A stretch of 64,000 nt of DNA from Paragorgia papillata (Eukaryota; Cnidaria; Anthozoa; Scleralcyonacea; Coralliidae): contig JAWNZC010000234.1 of assembly GCA_035771165.1 (NCBI GenBank), positions 1,510,001-1,574,000 of the forward strand, written 5' to 3'. Both the position numbers and the translations under genes were made by a program. The notes beneath the pieces were generated by a model, which was not told the origin of the DNA, did not search any database, and saw only the letters and a list, made by a program, of their open reading frames with translations. Positions 41,108 to 52,989 of this stretch are shown here, one piece after another. The stretch's first letter is position 1, and each line of letters opens with the position of its first letter.

Positions 41108-42327
41108 TTAAGTTACGTGTCGAAACTTCGAAAATAATTCTGTTATTAATTCAGATCGCTTGTTCAAAAAGTTTTTCTTTTTTGCCTTCATCAATAAATG
41201 TTTTTCTTCCAGACATAAATTGCATCGTTTTGATCCTGCCTCGTATGCCGCTACGTAGTTTATTACAGACCACTTGATGTGGTTTTCTCGGTTTCCAATC
41301 TTCAATTTCCAGGTATCCACATTTCATTCAATTTCGGTGTCGTTGGCCTATTTTACGTTCGGAAAGATTTGGTATGGTTGCGATATCTCTGTTTGAAATC
41401 GTTGGCCGTTACTCCTATATAGTTCTTTGTTTCTCCGTTGTCTGTTGTCGTTACTTCGGCTTGGTAAACCAAGCTCTTTGCCAAACAATTTCCAGCGATT
41501 GGGCATTCATCAGGTCGTCGGCAGTTACATTTGCGGGATTCGTTGTTTGTTGTGTGGTTTTGTGTATTGTTTTTCGTCAACGTGTGGTTGTTGTGTTTAC
41601 GGATAAAACTTTTCATGTTCTCTGTGCAGCTATAGCTGACGCGTACAGTGTGGCGGTTAAATATTTTGTGTAGTTTATGTGAAGGCGGAAAGTGTTTGTC
41701 GATGAGTTGTAAAAAGTCTCGTCCTACGTTCGTTCTAACGTTTCTACTATAAGGTGGGTTGTACCATATTACGTTTCGTCGTCGGTTTCGTCTTTGTGAA
41801 TTGTTCCTGTTGTCGTCTTTGTTAGTTTGTTCGTACGTCAAGGTTGCGTCGAAGTTACTTCGTTTAAGAGCGTCATTGTATAGTGGGGCAGCTTCGTTGA
41901 ACGTTTCTTGGTTGCATGAAAGTTTGTTGATTCGTTTGTTTATCGATGAGGGTAATTGTCGGATGATTGATGGTGGGTGGTTCGATAAACGGTTGATGTA
42001 AAGTGGTTCGTCATTAGGTTTTCGGTAGGGTTTGTATGTTCCGTTCGTTAGGTCAAAGGTAATGTCGAGGAAGTTGACAATCTTTAGGTTTGCTTTTGCG
42101 GTAATCTTCAGGCCGAATTCGCTTTCGAAAAAGCTGCTTAATTATTTTCTTGTTTTATCTGCCAGTCTTCCTGACGTGGTCGTAAGTGCAGCCAAGCCGT
42201 CGTCTCGGTATGAACCGAGATTGATGCTAAATCGTTTCTCCAGTGAGTCTAGGATGAATAGGCCAACCAGTTCACAAATCTCGGCCCCGTCGTAGCTACC
42301 CATTGAAAAGAAAAACGTTTTGAACAA
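41108..42327 (-). pseudogene. Penelope reverse transcriptase/GIY-YIG protein, truncated and broken
   Basis: On the minus strand: TMGSYDGAEICELVGLF-type RT block (42327-42240), catalytic SYRDDGLAAL (near 42210), a break at about 42142, the linker NVIWYNPPYSRNVRTNVGRD, a Cys-rich SRKCNCRRPDECPIAGNC motif, GIY-YIG core KNYIGVTANDFKQRYRNH, a second break near 41353-41320, and the tail CNLCLEEKHLLM to 41108. It encodes target-primed retrotransposition in intact members. N-terminal RT is missing. Confidence 0.86.
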
Positions 42328-42427
42328 ACGATCTGAATTATTTTCGAAGTGTCGACACGTAACTAAACACCAACTTAATTAATGACGTAGCCAATGTATA
42401 TAATGAATAGCAGAACCTAATCTGTCA

Positions 42428-42469
42428 GTTGCCTGAAGATCGCAATAGCGTGAAACTCGGAGTAGTGAC
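42428..42469 (+). ncRNA. hammerhead ribozyme (Penelope terminal block)
   Basis: CTGAAGA (42433-42439) fits the CUGANGA core. Stem II CGC/GCG, GAAA (42452-42455), stem III ACTC-G-GAGT, cleavage after A42464, stem I GTTGC/GTGAC (with G-U pairs). Confidence 0.75.
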
Positions 42470-42632
42470 ACAGCATCAAATCTTAATTATATATATATAA
42501 ACCAATACATAGGATTGTCGTTGATATATTAGATACAATGCTCAATAACTGCTCTATATTTACTCAATACAGCGGTCTATATAGGTAGAGCGAGTTATAC
42601 TTATAGTAATACAGTCATAAAATGATATAATG

Positions 42633-42674
42633 TTGCTACTCCGAGTTTCACACATTGGAGCGATCTTCAGGCAA
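42633..42674 (-). ncRNA. hammerhead ribozyme
   Basis: Minus strand CTGAAGA (42670-42664), GAAA (42649-42646), stem III ACTC-G-GAGT, perfect stem I TTGC/GCAA, short stem II CGC/GTG. Confidence 0.72.
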
Positions 42675-42799
42675 TTGAATAGAATTGTAGCAACATTATT
42701 TCATTTTGGGAGTCTATTACTATAAGCATAGCCCACCACTCTCTAGCAGTGGTTTGAGCACTCTGTTCCTATAATAACATATCCATGTTCGTTCCGAGC

Positions 42800-42839
42800 T
42801 GCACTGATGAGCTGTGGTACAGCGAAACGTACGTCTGCA
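42800..42839 (+). ncRNA. hammerhead ribozyme, canonical GTC site
   Basis: CTGATGA (42804-42810), stem II GCTG/CAGC, GAAA (42824-42827), palindromic stem III ACGTACGT, GTC cleavage after 42835, stem I TGCA/TGCA. (TA)n starts 8 bp later. Confidence 0.87.
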
Positions 42840-42840
42840 G

Positions 42841-42846
<6 letters not shown>

Positions 42847-42927
<81 letters not shown>
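42847..42927. repeat. (TA)n microsatellite
   Basis: About 80 bp of pure TA. Confidence 0.96.
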
Positions 42928-42929
<2 letters not shown>

Positions 42930-42930
<1 letters not shown>

Positions 42931-44450
42931 ACAATTAGACAACGAGCCCGAGTTTTTAGTATAAATTTACCAACAAAAGTTAAATAAATTATCGACCATA
43001 ACATATTCTTTGAGGCTCGTTTAATACATTTTTTAACAGCCAACAACAAACGTTCAACAGTCATTTCGGACATCTACTTGGCACGTACAGTAATTGATGG
43101 AAAAGAAAAGTTTTCTTGCATAATTTAGCATGGATTTTCATGTACAATATTGAAACAATATATATATCCACTCATTTGTTTTGTAGAAGTGACAAAAAGT
43201 TGAAAGAAACATTCAATTTAGCATATAGTTTACATCACGGAATCTTGTCAACAGCTAGCGTAATTTTGAAATGTGTTTTGTTTGCAGTTATTTCGTTTTA
43301 AACGAACACAGATAAACAATTTAACGATCCTACCATTTATAATTTCCATTCTAACCATTTTGTAGCCGTTTTTGTTTTCTGTAGAACGTATTGCATCGCC
43401 TAAATGTCCAATTTCTTCTTTCATTTGCCCACTCCGTTATAATTTCGGCGCCATTGTTGCTTAACAGAACAACCGCTGGCTCTAATGATCACTGTTCGTG
43501 CTATACTACGCATTTTGTCATTGGTCAATTTTTTTAAAAGAATGACTTTCATTGGTTTATCCCAGAGGTTTATATCACCAATTAGTATAAATTCACAAGT
43601 TTATAATGCAAATCCTCGAATTTCATTGGCTATTGCAGGAGTTTATAATTAACAATTAGACAACGAGCCCGAGTTTTCTATGAGCGAATAGTCAACGAGG
43701 CGAAGCCTCGTTGACTATCGCTCATAGAAAACGAGTGCGAGTTGTCTAATTGTTTTAGTATAAATTTACCAACAAAACTTAAACAGTAAATTCTCGACCA
43801 TAACATATTCTTTGAGGCTCGTTTAATGCATTTTTTAACAGCCAACAACAAACGTTCAACAGTCATTTCGGACATCTGCTTGGCCCGTACAGTAATTGAT
43901 GGAAAAGAAAAGTTTTCTTGCATAATTTAGCATGGATTTTCATGTACAATATTGAAACAATATATATCCACTCATTTGTTTTGTAAAAGTGACACAAAAT
44001 TGAAAGAAACATTCAATTTAGCATATAGTTTACATCACGAAATCTTGTCAACAGCTAGCGTAATTTTGAAATGTGTTTTGTTTGCAGTTATTTCGTTTTA
44101 AACGAACACAGATAAACAATTTAACTATCTTACCATTAATAATTTCCATTCTAACCATTTTGTAGCCGTTTTTGTTTTCTGTAGAACGTATTGCTTCGCC
44201 TAAATGTCCAATTTCTTCTTTCATTTGCCCACTCCGTTATAATTTCGGCGCCATTGTTGCTTAACAGAACAACCGCTGGCTCTAATGATCACTGTTCATG
44301 CTATACTACGCATTTTGTCATTGGTCAATTTTTTTAAAAGAATGACTTTCATTGGTTTATCCCAAAGGTTTATATCACCAATTAGTATAAATTTACAAGT
44401 TTATAATGCAAATCCTCGAATTTCATTGGCTATTGCAGGAGTTTATAACT
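42930..44450 (-). mobile_element. two tandem shrunken recombinase elements
   Basis: Two copies of a roughly 720-bp unit (42930-43650 and 43755-44450) are highly similar and are separated by a hairpin at 43651-43754 (AACAATTAGACAAC arms; inner AACGAGGCGAAGCCTCGTT). Reversed, each keeps a decayed exon 1 start (ATGGCGCCGAAATTATAA at 43454 and 44254), followed by an ATTATAAATG-or-ATTAATG/GTAAGAT-type exon 1 end. No recombinase core. Confidence 0.78.
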
Positions 44451-44570
44451 GGTGATATAAACCTCTGGGCTAAACCAATGAAAGTCATTCTTTTAAAAAA
44501 ATTGACCAATCACTAAGCGTCTTATATCTTATGTGAAATGCAACCCTGAATTTATTTTTTGTTTTCAACA

Positions 44571-46031
44571 ATGGCGTCGAGATTTGCGGACATTTCAAAT
44601 GAAGAAATTGAAAATTTAATTGAGGCAGCAGTTCCAGAAAGAACCATAACAGCAACAAAATATGCGATGAAAATTATTAATGGTAAGATACTGTAGTAAT
44701 ATATTGGTTAACTTCAAACTGTATAACAAACAAACAAACTAAACAGCGAATTTTCGCCACAAATATATTTCCTAAAACATTTTTTTCATGAAACGTCTCT
44801 GCCTTGTTTCAAACAGAGTGGCTAGAAAGTCGTCATGAATACACAGTCTCAATACAAGAAATGTCAAAAGAAGAACTAGCAAATTGTTTAAAAAAGTTTT
44901 ACCTTTGTGTCCGTAAGAAAGATGGTTCATTCTTTAAAGTATCGTCATTAAAAGCAATCCGAGCAGCAGTCGAAAGATTTCTACGCGGCGCCCCAAACAA
45001 GAAGCCTTGGTCGATAATAAATGACCCCCAGTTTAAGCAAGCCAATGATGCTCTCGACGCATTTGCAAAATCTCTACGACGAGAATAAAAAATTGCAGGT
45101 GTTGTCCATAAACACCCTATTACAAAGGAAGAGATTGAGAAGTTGTTTAAAGAAGAGCAGCTTGGCTTGGCAAATTCAAAATGGCCCGTACAACTCCTGC
45201 GTACTGCTTGGTTTTACATCACTTTTAATTTTGGTAAAAGAGGTCGTGAAAACCAACGTCGAATGAGAAAAGAAATGCTGATATTAAGAGAAACCCCTGG
45301 TGAGAGACGTTATTTCGAGCTCTATTTCGGGTGCTATATTGGCCACGAAAAATCATCAAGGCGGTCTTCTCGACGAAGAGGATGAATCAGATGGCAAAAT
45401 GTTTGAAGTACGTGGGTCTCCAAGATGTCCTGTAGAAACTGTAAAACATTTCCTCAATCATCTCAATCCAGCTTCAGATTTTCTCTTCCAGAGGCCAAGA
45501 GATAACTCGGCAAAATTCAACCCGGAAATAGAAGCCATTTGGTTTTGTAATTCGCCTCTTGGTCAGAATTCTCTTAATTCCATGATGCGTACTATGTCCA
45601 AAAATGCCAACATAAATCCTTCGCTGAGTAATCACTGCATACGAGCAACGTCGGTGACAGTTTTGTCAAATGCAGATGTTGAAAACTGCCATATCAAATG
45701 TGTGACAGGCCACAAGTCCGATGCGAGTATAGAGTCTTACAGCAACAAGCCGTCTTTTCAACAAAAGGAGAAGATGTCGGCGATTCTAAGCGAATTCGTT
45801 GCCAGCTCCGACGACAACAAACCCGAAGGGCAGGCCGATGAAAGCATGTCAATAGCAGTTCTTCCAAAGTCTACAGCTTCTGCTCGATCGCCGTTCTCAG
45901 CAGTTGATGTAAACATAAATGAATCATCGATAACAAGTCGAGAGTCATTCTTTCAGTCAGCTCCAAATTTCCAGTTTCATGGTTGTTCGGTTAATATTGT
46001 CAACAACAATTACCTTGGATCGTCTGTGTAA
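44571..46031 (+). pseudogene. tyrosine recombinase (Crypton-like), broken copy
   Basis: Exon 1 44571-44682 (MASRFADISNEEIENLIEAA), intron 44683-44816, exon 2 to 46031. It aligns along the whole intact copy at 39096 (SLKAIRAAVERF, FGKRGRENQR, SNHCIRATS, VTGHKSDASIESYS). TAA at 45086-45088 interrupts exon 2, and a one-base-class frameshift near 45320-45335 follows. Catalytic Arg, His-x-x-Arg, His and Tyr are all still present, so the decay looks recent. Confidence 0.88.
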
Positions 46032-46324
46032 ACTTATCCTTATCATCTCTGCTATTTCAAATCTTTGAAACATTAGTTTCCATAATTTTTAAAATGTGTA
46101 TTGAAACTCGAAACTTTACATGCTTTGGCAGCGTGATCTGTTGTCTTCGTTCGACCTTCGTTTGAAGGAAGTACGTCGAAACACGTGCATGATGCTTATC
46201 TTTCGGCAATTACCGGAGAACAGTCGGACGCGTGTTTTCGAAAGAATATTTACAATTTTTATGTAAAATGTTAAAAAAAATATATTTTTGCATTTAAAAA
46301 CTAGTTTGTCAATTTATACTAATT

Positions 46325-46427
46325 TCAATTAGACAACTCGCCCTCGTTTTCTATGAGCGATAGTCAACGAGGCGAAGCCGAGTTGACTATCAGCTCATAG
46401 AAAACTCTGGCTCGTTGTCTAATTGTT
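46325..46427. repeat. terminal hairpin of recombinase element
   Basis: CAATTAGACAACTCG...GAGTTGACTATCAGCTCATAG...TTGTCTAATTG; the same class as 43651-43754 and 47981-48084. Confidence 0.85.
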
Positions 46428-46503
46428 AATTATAAACTCCTGCAATAGCCAATGATATTCGAGGATTTGCATTATAAACTTGTAAATTTATACTAATTGG
46501 TGT

Positions 46504-48930
46504 TAGTATAATTTCATAGTGGAAAAGAGGCTTTCCAGCTTTCTGATTGGTCCGCTCAGCGGTGAATCTGAGGTGATAGTCACCGCCCAGCGCGGTGACT
46601 ATTGCATCACAAGAAATTGTTCTTCAAAAGTAGTTTTGGAAAAGAGACTGGTACTTATTCAACATTGCACTGACTTTACTCGTTTCAGTCTCCCCCTCGG
46701 AGTTGTCATTTTGAAGTATGAGATTTTAGAATTTGTTGGTCCATTGAACTGTTGATTATTTTTTTTCAAAATGGGGTCTATAGTTTTTGAGACAAACAAA
46801 AGAGCATAATACTGAAAACATTTATCACTGAGATGTTGTACATATCAAATATCGTGAAAACAAAACTTTATAAAGGTAAGGAAGTATATTTTCTATAGTT
46901 CTTCGTATTTTTTGTATGTTTTGGCTAGGTTTTGGTCGTAGCGATGTGGCGAAAACTTCGTCATGAGTGAAGAGCATAAGATTGAACATGAATTAAGTGC
47001 AAAAAAGCCATAACACAGGATCCAAAACACCAGAATAAAAGTCTTTTTAGCATATATTTGAATGTATGTACAATTTCAATTCCAAAGTAGGATGTTGTTT
47101 ACTCTTTTTTTGAAATTATTTACTGACAAAGACTGTGGCTTGCTAGCATCGTCTGTGAATAAACAGAATCACCACTGTTAAAATGAAAGCAGTTGTTTAA
47201 AACTTTTTGTTTCAACGTGATTTGTTTTTTATCAACCTCCGAAATTATACTAAAACAATTAGTCACCTCAGTCTCGGTGACTATCGGTGTATTTACCTCG
47301 CCGCTTCGCGGCTCGGTAAATATTCACCGATAGTCACCTCGACTTCGGTGACTAATTGTTAAATATAAACCTCTGGGATAAACCAATGAAAGTCATTCTT
47401 TTAAAAAAATTGACCAATGACAAAATGCGTAGTATAGCACGAACAGTGATCATTAGAGCCAGCGGTTTTTCTGTTAAGCAACAATGGCGCCGAAATTATA
47501 ATGGAGTGGGCAAATGAAAGAAGAAATTTGACATTTAGGCGAAGCAATACGTTCTACAGAAAACAAAAACGGCTACAAAATGGTTAGAATGAAAATTATT
47601 AATGGTAAGATCGTTAAATTGTTTATCTGTGTTCGTTTAAAGCGAAATAACTGCAAACAAAACACATTTCAAAATTACGCTAGCTGTTAACAACATTTCG
47701 TGATGTAAACTATATGCTAAATTGAATGTTTCTTTCAACTTTTTGTCACTTTTACAAAACAAATGAGTGGATATATATTGTTTCAATATTCTACATGAAA
47801 ATCCATGCTAAATTATGCAAGAAAACTTTTCTTTTCCATCAATTACTGTACGGGCCAAGCAGATGTCCGAAATGACTGTTGAACGTTTGTTGTTGGCTGT
47901 TAAAAAATGTATTAAACGAGCCTCAAAGAATATGTTATGGTCGAGAATTTATTTAACTTTTGTTGGTAAATTTATACTAAAACAATTAGACAACTCACCC
48001 TCGTTTTCTATGAGCGATAGTCAACTCGGCTTCGCCTCGTTGACTATTCGCTCATAGAAAACTCGGGCTCGTTGTCTAATTGTTAATTATAAACTCCTGC
48101 AATAGCCAAAGAAATTCGAGGATTTGCATTATAAACTTGTAAATTTATACTAAATAACAATTAGTCACCGAAGTCGAGGTGACTATCGGTAAATACACCG
48201 ATAGTCACCTGGACTGAGGTGACTAATAGTTTCAGTATAATTTCACAGGTTGATAAAAAACTAATAACGTTGAAACAAAAACTTTTAAACAACTGCTTTC
48301 ATTTTAACAGTGGTGATTCTGTTTATTCACGGTTGATGTAAACAACATCCTACTTTGGAATTGAACTTGTACATACACATATGCTAAAACGACTTTTATT
48401 CTGGTGTCTTGGATCCTGTGTTACGGCTTTTTTGCACTTAATTCATGTTCAATATGTTCTTCACTCATCGAATAAGTTTTCGAAAACATCGCTACGACCA
48501 AAACCTAGCCAAAACATACAAAAAATGCGAAGAATTATAGAAAATATACTTCCTTACCTTTATAAAGTTTTGTTTTTACGATATTTGATATGTACAACAT
48601 CTCAGTGATAAATATTTTCAGTATTATGCTCTTTTGTTTGCCTCAAAAACTACAGACCCCATTTTGAAAAAAAATATCAACAGTTCAATGAATCGACAAA
48701 TTCTAAAATCTCATACTTCAAAATTACAACTTCGATGGGGAGACTGAAACGAGTAAAGTCAGTGCAGTGTTGAGGAAGTACCAGTCTCTTTTCCAAAAAC
48801 TACTTTTGGAGAACAATCTCTTGTGATGCAATAGTCACCGCACTAGGCGGTGACTATTACCTCAGATTCACCGCTGAGCGGACCAATCAGAAAGCTGGAA
48901 AGCCTCTTTTCCACTATGAAATTATACTAA
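46504..48930. mobile_element. 2.4-kb fold-back element with a nested insertion
   Basis: Ends TAGTATAATTTCATAGTGGA and complement. Arms of about 700 bp (46504-47250 and 48232-48930) are near-perfect complements. Hairpins at 47254-47360 and 48157-48232 (AACAATTAGTCACC type) close the arms. A different recombinase-element derivative (47363-48153) sits in the middle. Confidence 0.85.
47363..48153 (+). mobile_element. shrunken recombinase element nested in fold-back
   Basis: Inverted relative to the copies at 42930-44450. Decayed exon 1 start ATGGCGCCGAAATTATAA at 47484. Own terminal hairpin at 47981-48084. Confidence 0.8.
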
Positions 48931-49153
48931 ATATATATATATATATATATATATATAAGTGAGTTATGGTTCACGAAATGTTAGAGAGTGCTCAATACCA
49001 TATATAGATAGAGCAAAATACAAAGTATAAAGTATAGTTTTACCTTAAAGTCTTCGCTACCAGAGGTTTCACCCTAAACGGAGAGTCGCCTGATGATCCC
49101 GTTTAGGGTGAAACCTCTGGTAGCGAAGACTTTAAGGTAAAACTATACTTTAT

Positions 49154-49193
<40 letters not shown>
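48930..49193. repeat. (TA)n-flanked ribozyme palindrome
   Basis: (TA)n at 48930-48957 and 49157-49193 flank a unit with GAGAGTGCTCAATACCATAT and a large palindrome at about 49030-49150. Confidence 0.85.
49086..49126 (+). ncRNA. hammerhead ribozyme in a palindrome
   Basis: Stem I TCGC/GCGA, CTGATGA (49090-49096), stem II CCC/GGG, GAAA (49110-49113), stem III CC/GG, cleavage after A49122. The reverse strand repeats most of the 3' half because of the surrounding inverted repeat. Confidence 0.75.
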
Positions 49194-49197
<4 letters not shown>

Positions 49198-50613
49198 GCA
49201 TATGCCTCGCAGGTGAACCTGCACTATTCACCTGCGGGAAAAACAAAATGGCGGCCAGTTTTGCTTTGTTTACCGAAGCAGGAGATTTTGTTTATAAACA
49301 AGGCTGATGTTGTAGAGTAACGAGAAAAGTCAACAAAATTAAGTAGAAGAGTGTGCACAGGTACGTTTCTTTCCAATTTCTAGCCATTAATGTATTCAAA
49401 AGTTGTAAAATCTGTTTTGTTGACAAGAATCGAGTACGCTAAGTTGCTAGTGGCCGTGTCTATCTCATTCTCGTCCAGTCCGAAAACCAGTCACAGCAGG
49501 TGGTCTTGGCAATTTGTGAATTAACATGGCATAATAACACAAAAATAATACCACAATATATCATTTGAATCGTTTTTACCTCTACTATTCAAATTTTGGG
49601 TTTTCGGATCTTGTCAGACAACCCATTTTGCAAATTATGCTAATTTATGCTAATTACTACTATTAATAATATTATTATAATCCAAAAAATGTTAAATATT
49701 TAACGAGAAATGACTTTACACCAAATTTTGGATCATGTAAAATGAAAAGCAGCATTTCACAAATTCAAATTGAAAAAATTGAAGCAATACAATAAAAAGC
49801 AAATATTATATTGATTTTTTATGATTTTCCATTGAGACCCCCCATTGTGACCCCCCATGGTGCGGCCGCGAGCGATCATATAACTTATTTTGAAATTTAC
49901 AAATTTAAACAGAATTATACAAGAACATACGACCAAAATACATCAGTAAGATCGTTTTTAAGTCAGCTATTCAGATTTTAAGTTATTTTTGAGTGATATT
50001 TACTTCTGTTTGCCATTACAACGCCGACAACTCGCCGACAACTCGCCGACAACTCTCGGCGAATTTTGTTCAAATTTGCCTGACTCGGCCGAGATGGTTT
50101 TCGTCAAATTTTACCAAATTATTGCTAATCTACGAAATAATTACAACAAACAAATGCTTATACTTACTTTCGGAGTTGTTAGAGCCTAAATTTTCGTTGG
50201 TTTCGCTTATATATTGACAAATAAAAGCCATTTTGTTCTTATCCATACTCCATGATCCTCGCGGGATTTCAACAGAAGGGAAGTCAGGTCAGAACTCGGG
50301 TAATACTTCATGGCATATCGTTATAAAGGTCTTATTTTAAAAAGGGATCATTCAGGATCATTTTAAGCCCTAGGGGGGTAATTTTGGTCAAAACCTCGCA
50401 GGTTCACAACAAATCAAAGTGATCCGTCACCAGTAGCGGATGACTATAGGGCCGGACGACTAGGAGATAAAAATACCGAAAAATATAAGAATGTTAAACT
50501 TGTTATTTCATTCTTGAGGTATATGCTAAAACAATTATTCACCTCAGTGTTGGTGAATAGTGTAGATATTCAGCCCTATTTACCTCCACTTCGGTGAGTA
50601 ATTGTTAAATATA
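49194..50613 (+). mobile_element. non-autonomous recombinase element (copy NA3)
   Basis: Left end TTTAGCATATGCCTCGCAGG, a TCACCTGCGGG/CCTCGCAGGTGA stem, AAAATGGCGGCCAG start context at 49248, TIR complement GAGGTATATGCTAAAA at the right, and hairpin 50530-50606. The inside lacks a recombinase. A second stretch similar to the NA4 start follows (GCTTTGTTTACCGAAGCAGG). Confidence 0.7.
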
Positions 50614-51036
50614 TTGGAACACACGCGCGGTTTTCTTACGCAAAACCAGTTGGTGAGATCAGACACCGGCAATGGAATAATTTATTTTGGTCTTCTGCGG
50701 ATAAATATTCGCGACTCTGATTTCCTGAATCGCTGAATTGTGATATAATTTATTGCTAATTATTAGATCAGCTATTGCATAACACTGAATGACATCGAAA
50801 AATATTTTTAAAAATATTGGTTTCGTCAATCACGAGATATATGACGCCATGTGACGTCATATGACGTTATGTTGTGTGGCGTCAACATTGAGCGACACTC
50901 AGATTTAAAGCTAGATCCGCCCCTGACGTGAATATACATTCTAACATAGAAAAAACATTTAACTGTGCGACTCATAGCCCAACAAGTTCTTGTGACACGT
51001 GTTCGGTTCAACTCGTTCCCTGGTATACGTATAAAT

Positions 51037-51180
51037 ATCGTAAACAACCCCGGTCTGGTATCTGAGTTCCAGTGGCTAAATAGTTTAATAGAGCGGCTTT
51101 GAGTCCCGATTGGCGCTCATAGTTTACCGAGTTTAACTACTTACATACGACAGCTTGTCCGGCAAAAATAAACCGAAAAC
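51037..51180 (+). mobile_element. degenerate tRNA-derived SINE
   Basis: Shares CTGAGTTCCAGTGGCT and ACGACAGCTTGT with the SINEs at 61873 and 62940. The tRNA part is worn. Confidence 0.6.
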
Positions 51181-51591
51181 TTTAAGTTTTTTGTCTTAAT
51201 AAAATTATTAAACTAAACTATGTTGAACAAAAAGCAGTAGTGACTTTTGAATGAAGTTGGTGTTGATGTATTAATTATTTTTTATGGATTTGATTTAAAT
51301 AATTATATTTCTTCTAAAGTTACTTTCACAAGATAAAGGAATTAGTATTTTCTTACTCCATCTTTTCCTTTTCTGGATAATTTATGCGAAAAACTTTTAT
51401 CAAATATTTTTCGAACGTTCATGCATGAAGCAGGACATCTCAAGCACGTTAGTGTCATGAGATTGATGGCTAATTTCCAAGCATATTACGTACGCTTGAT
51501 TCATACTATGTGTTTGATTTTCTATACTATATTTGTCAAAATCAACGACAGAGTTCCAAAAGAAACGCAATGTTTTCTATATTTGTTACAG

Positions 51592-51714
51592 AATATGACG
51601 AGTGTGCAAATGGTACACACGAATGCGATCTAAATGCTAGGTGTAGTAATACAATTGGTTCTTACACCTGTCAATGCTATGATGGATTTACCGGAAATGG
51701 AAAGACTTGCAATG
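51592..51714 (+). CDS. host gene exon: calcium-binding-type EGF domain
   Basis: 123 bp, phase 1-1, TTACAG acceptor and GTACGT donor. It encodes [40 protein letters not shown]: six cysteines in EGF spacing, and DEC with SYTC suggests a calcium-binding EGF (Asn-hydroxylation-like [10 protein letters not shown]). Confidence 0.93.
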
Positions 51715-51869
51715 GTACGTATATTGTGTTCCATGCTTTTGTAGTCATTAGATTATAATTAATATATAGTATAATAATCAAACACTCTTGCATTGTTAGA
51801 AAATTAATTCATCAGGCATATATATGTGTGCATGTGGTTGCATGCGTGCGTGTATTTGTGTATACATGC

Positions 51870-52385
51870 ACTAGAAAACTTCACGTGTTGTAAGCGTGTT
51901 GTTAGAACACGTCGACGCATGTTTATACGGCACGTTCACGTGTTATGAAAAGCTTGCCTTGTGAAGTCATAACACGTCCGTGTGTTGTTTTTTCAATATG
52001 CAGTTGGAAGAACACGTCTAAATAAGTTCTAGCGTGTTGTAACAACACACCAAATTCAAACAACACGCCATCAAAAATCAACAACACGTCAAAAAACTGC
52101 TACAACACAGCAAAAGTGTGTTGCAAAAGCCATAAAACACGCCGACGTGTTAAAACAACACATATCAACGTGTTGTTGGAGTAGAACACGTCAACGTGTT
52201 AAAAGAACATATCAACGTGTCGTCTACAAAAATTGTTACTGAAGAACACGCCAGCATGTTAAAAGAACACGCCGACTTGCTGTTACTGAAGAATGAAAAA
52301 CATACATTAACGTGTTGTTGCCGATGACTGCCGGTGAACAACACGCCAGCGTCTTAAAAGAAAACGTTACCGTGTTGTTGCTGCA
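51870..52385. repeat. cluster of AACACGTNNACGTGTT-like palindromes
   Basis: More than 20 variants of AACACG, CGTGTTGTT and AACACGCC occur on both strands. A similar ACACG/CGTGT-rich stretch lies at about 55580-55830. Confidence 0.75.
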
Positions 52386-52989
52386 AGCTGGTGACGTAAC
52401 CAGACCTTACATGGTAAACCGCGCCATTTATCCAAAGTGATGACGAAACATCACGTCAGTACGCCACTTTTTTCAGTCCGAAGTCCAGCTGCCGGGCGAA
52501 GGGTTTTATAATTTATATGTCCGAAAAAAAGAGTTTTTTGAGAAAATAACATTAAACCACAACATTTATAACGTCTGAATTGTATCCTTGGAAGAGACAA
52601 AGTTCACCACAACTGTAAATAACACGACCAGGAAGAGCTGAGGTCTTTTAATAAAGAAATGTTACGAAGAATATCAATCTTTGGATACAGTAAGTAAAAT
52701 TTTATAACGGGTTGCTATAAAGTCAGTGTTTTTCAGCATGAACGCCACGATGTTGATTAAAAAATAGGTACGTTTACACGTACATGTATCTACTGCGTTG
52801 CGTCAGACTGACTTGGATGTGATTGGAAAAACCTTCTGAAATTTGGTTGGTCCCGAAGAATATTCTATTGTTACTTAACTAACATCGGAAAACCTTGCAT
52901 GCCGACGTAGTATCTACTCGCATGCGCAGTAGATACTGAAACAAATTGAAGGTAATCTAGGCAATAGTAAGCTAATATGGAAAACAATA

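Larger units (their letters stand above)
41020..42470 (-). mobile_element. Penelope-like element with inverted, ribozyme-bearing ends
   Basis: About 130-bp terminal blocks (41020-41145 and 42335-42470) are inverted copies sharing TTAATTAATGACGTAGCCAA. Each carries a CTGAAGA-type hammerhead. Between them the minus strand encodes the end of the reverse transcriptase and a GIY-YIG nuclease. 5'-truncated. Confidence 0.85.
31908..51591. other. 19.7-kb intron filled with mobile elements
   Basis: Contains the MULE-like element, MITEs, a GC-rich fold-back, a Penelope copy and most of the recombinase-element cluster, listed separately. No host exon recognised inside it. Confidence 0.75.
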
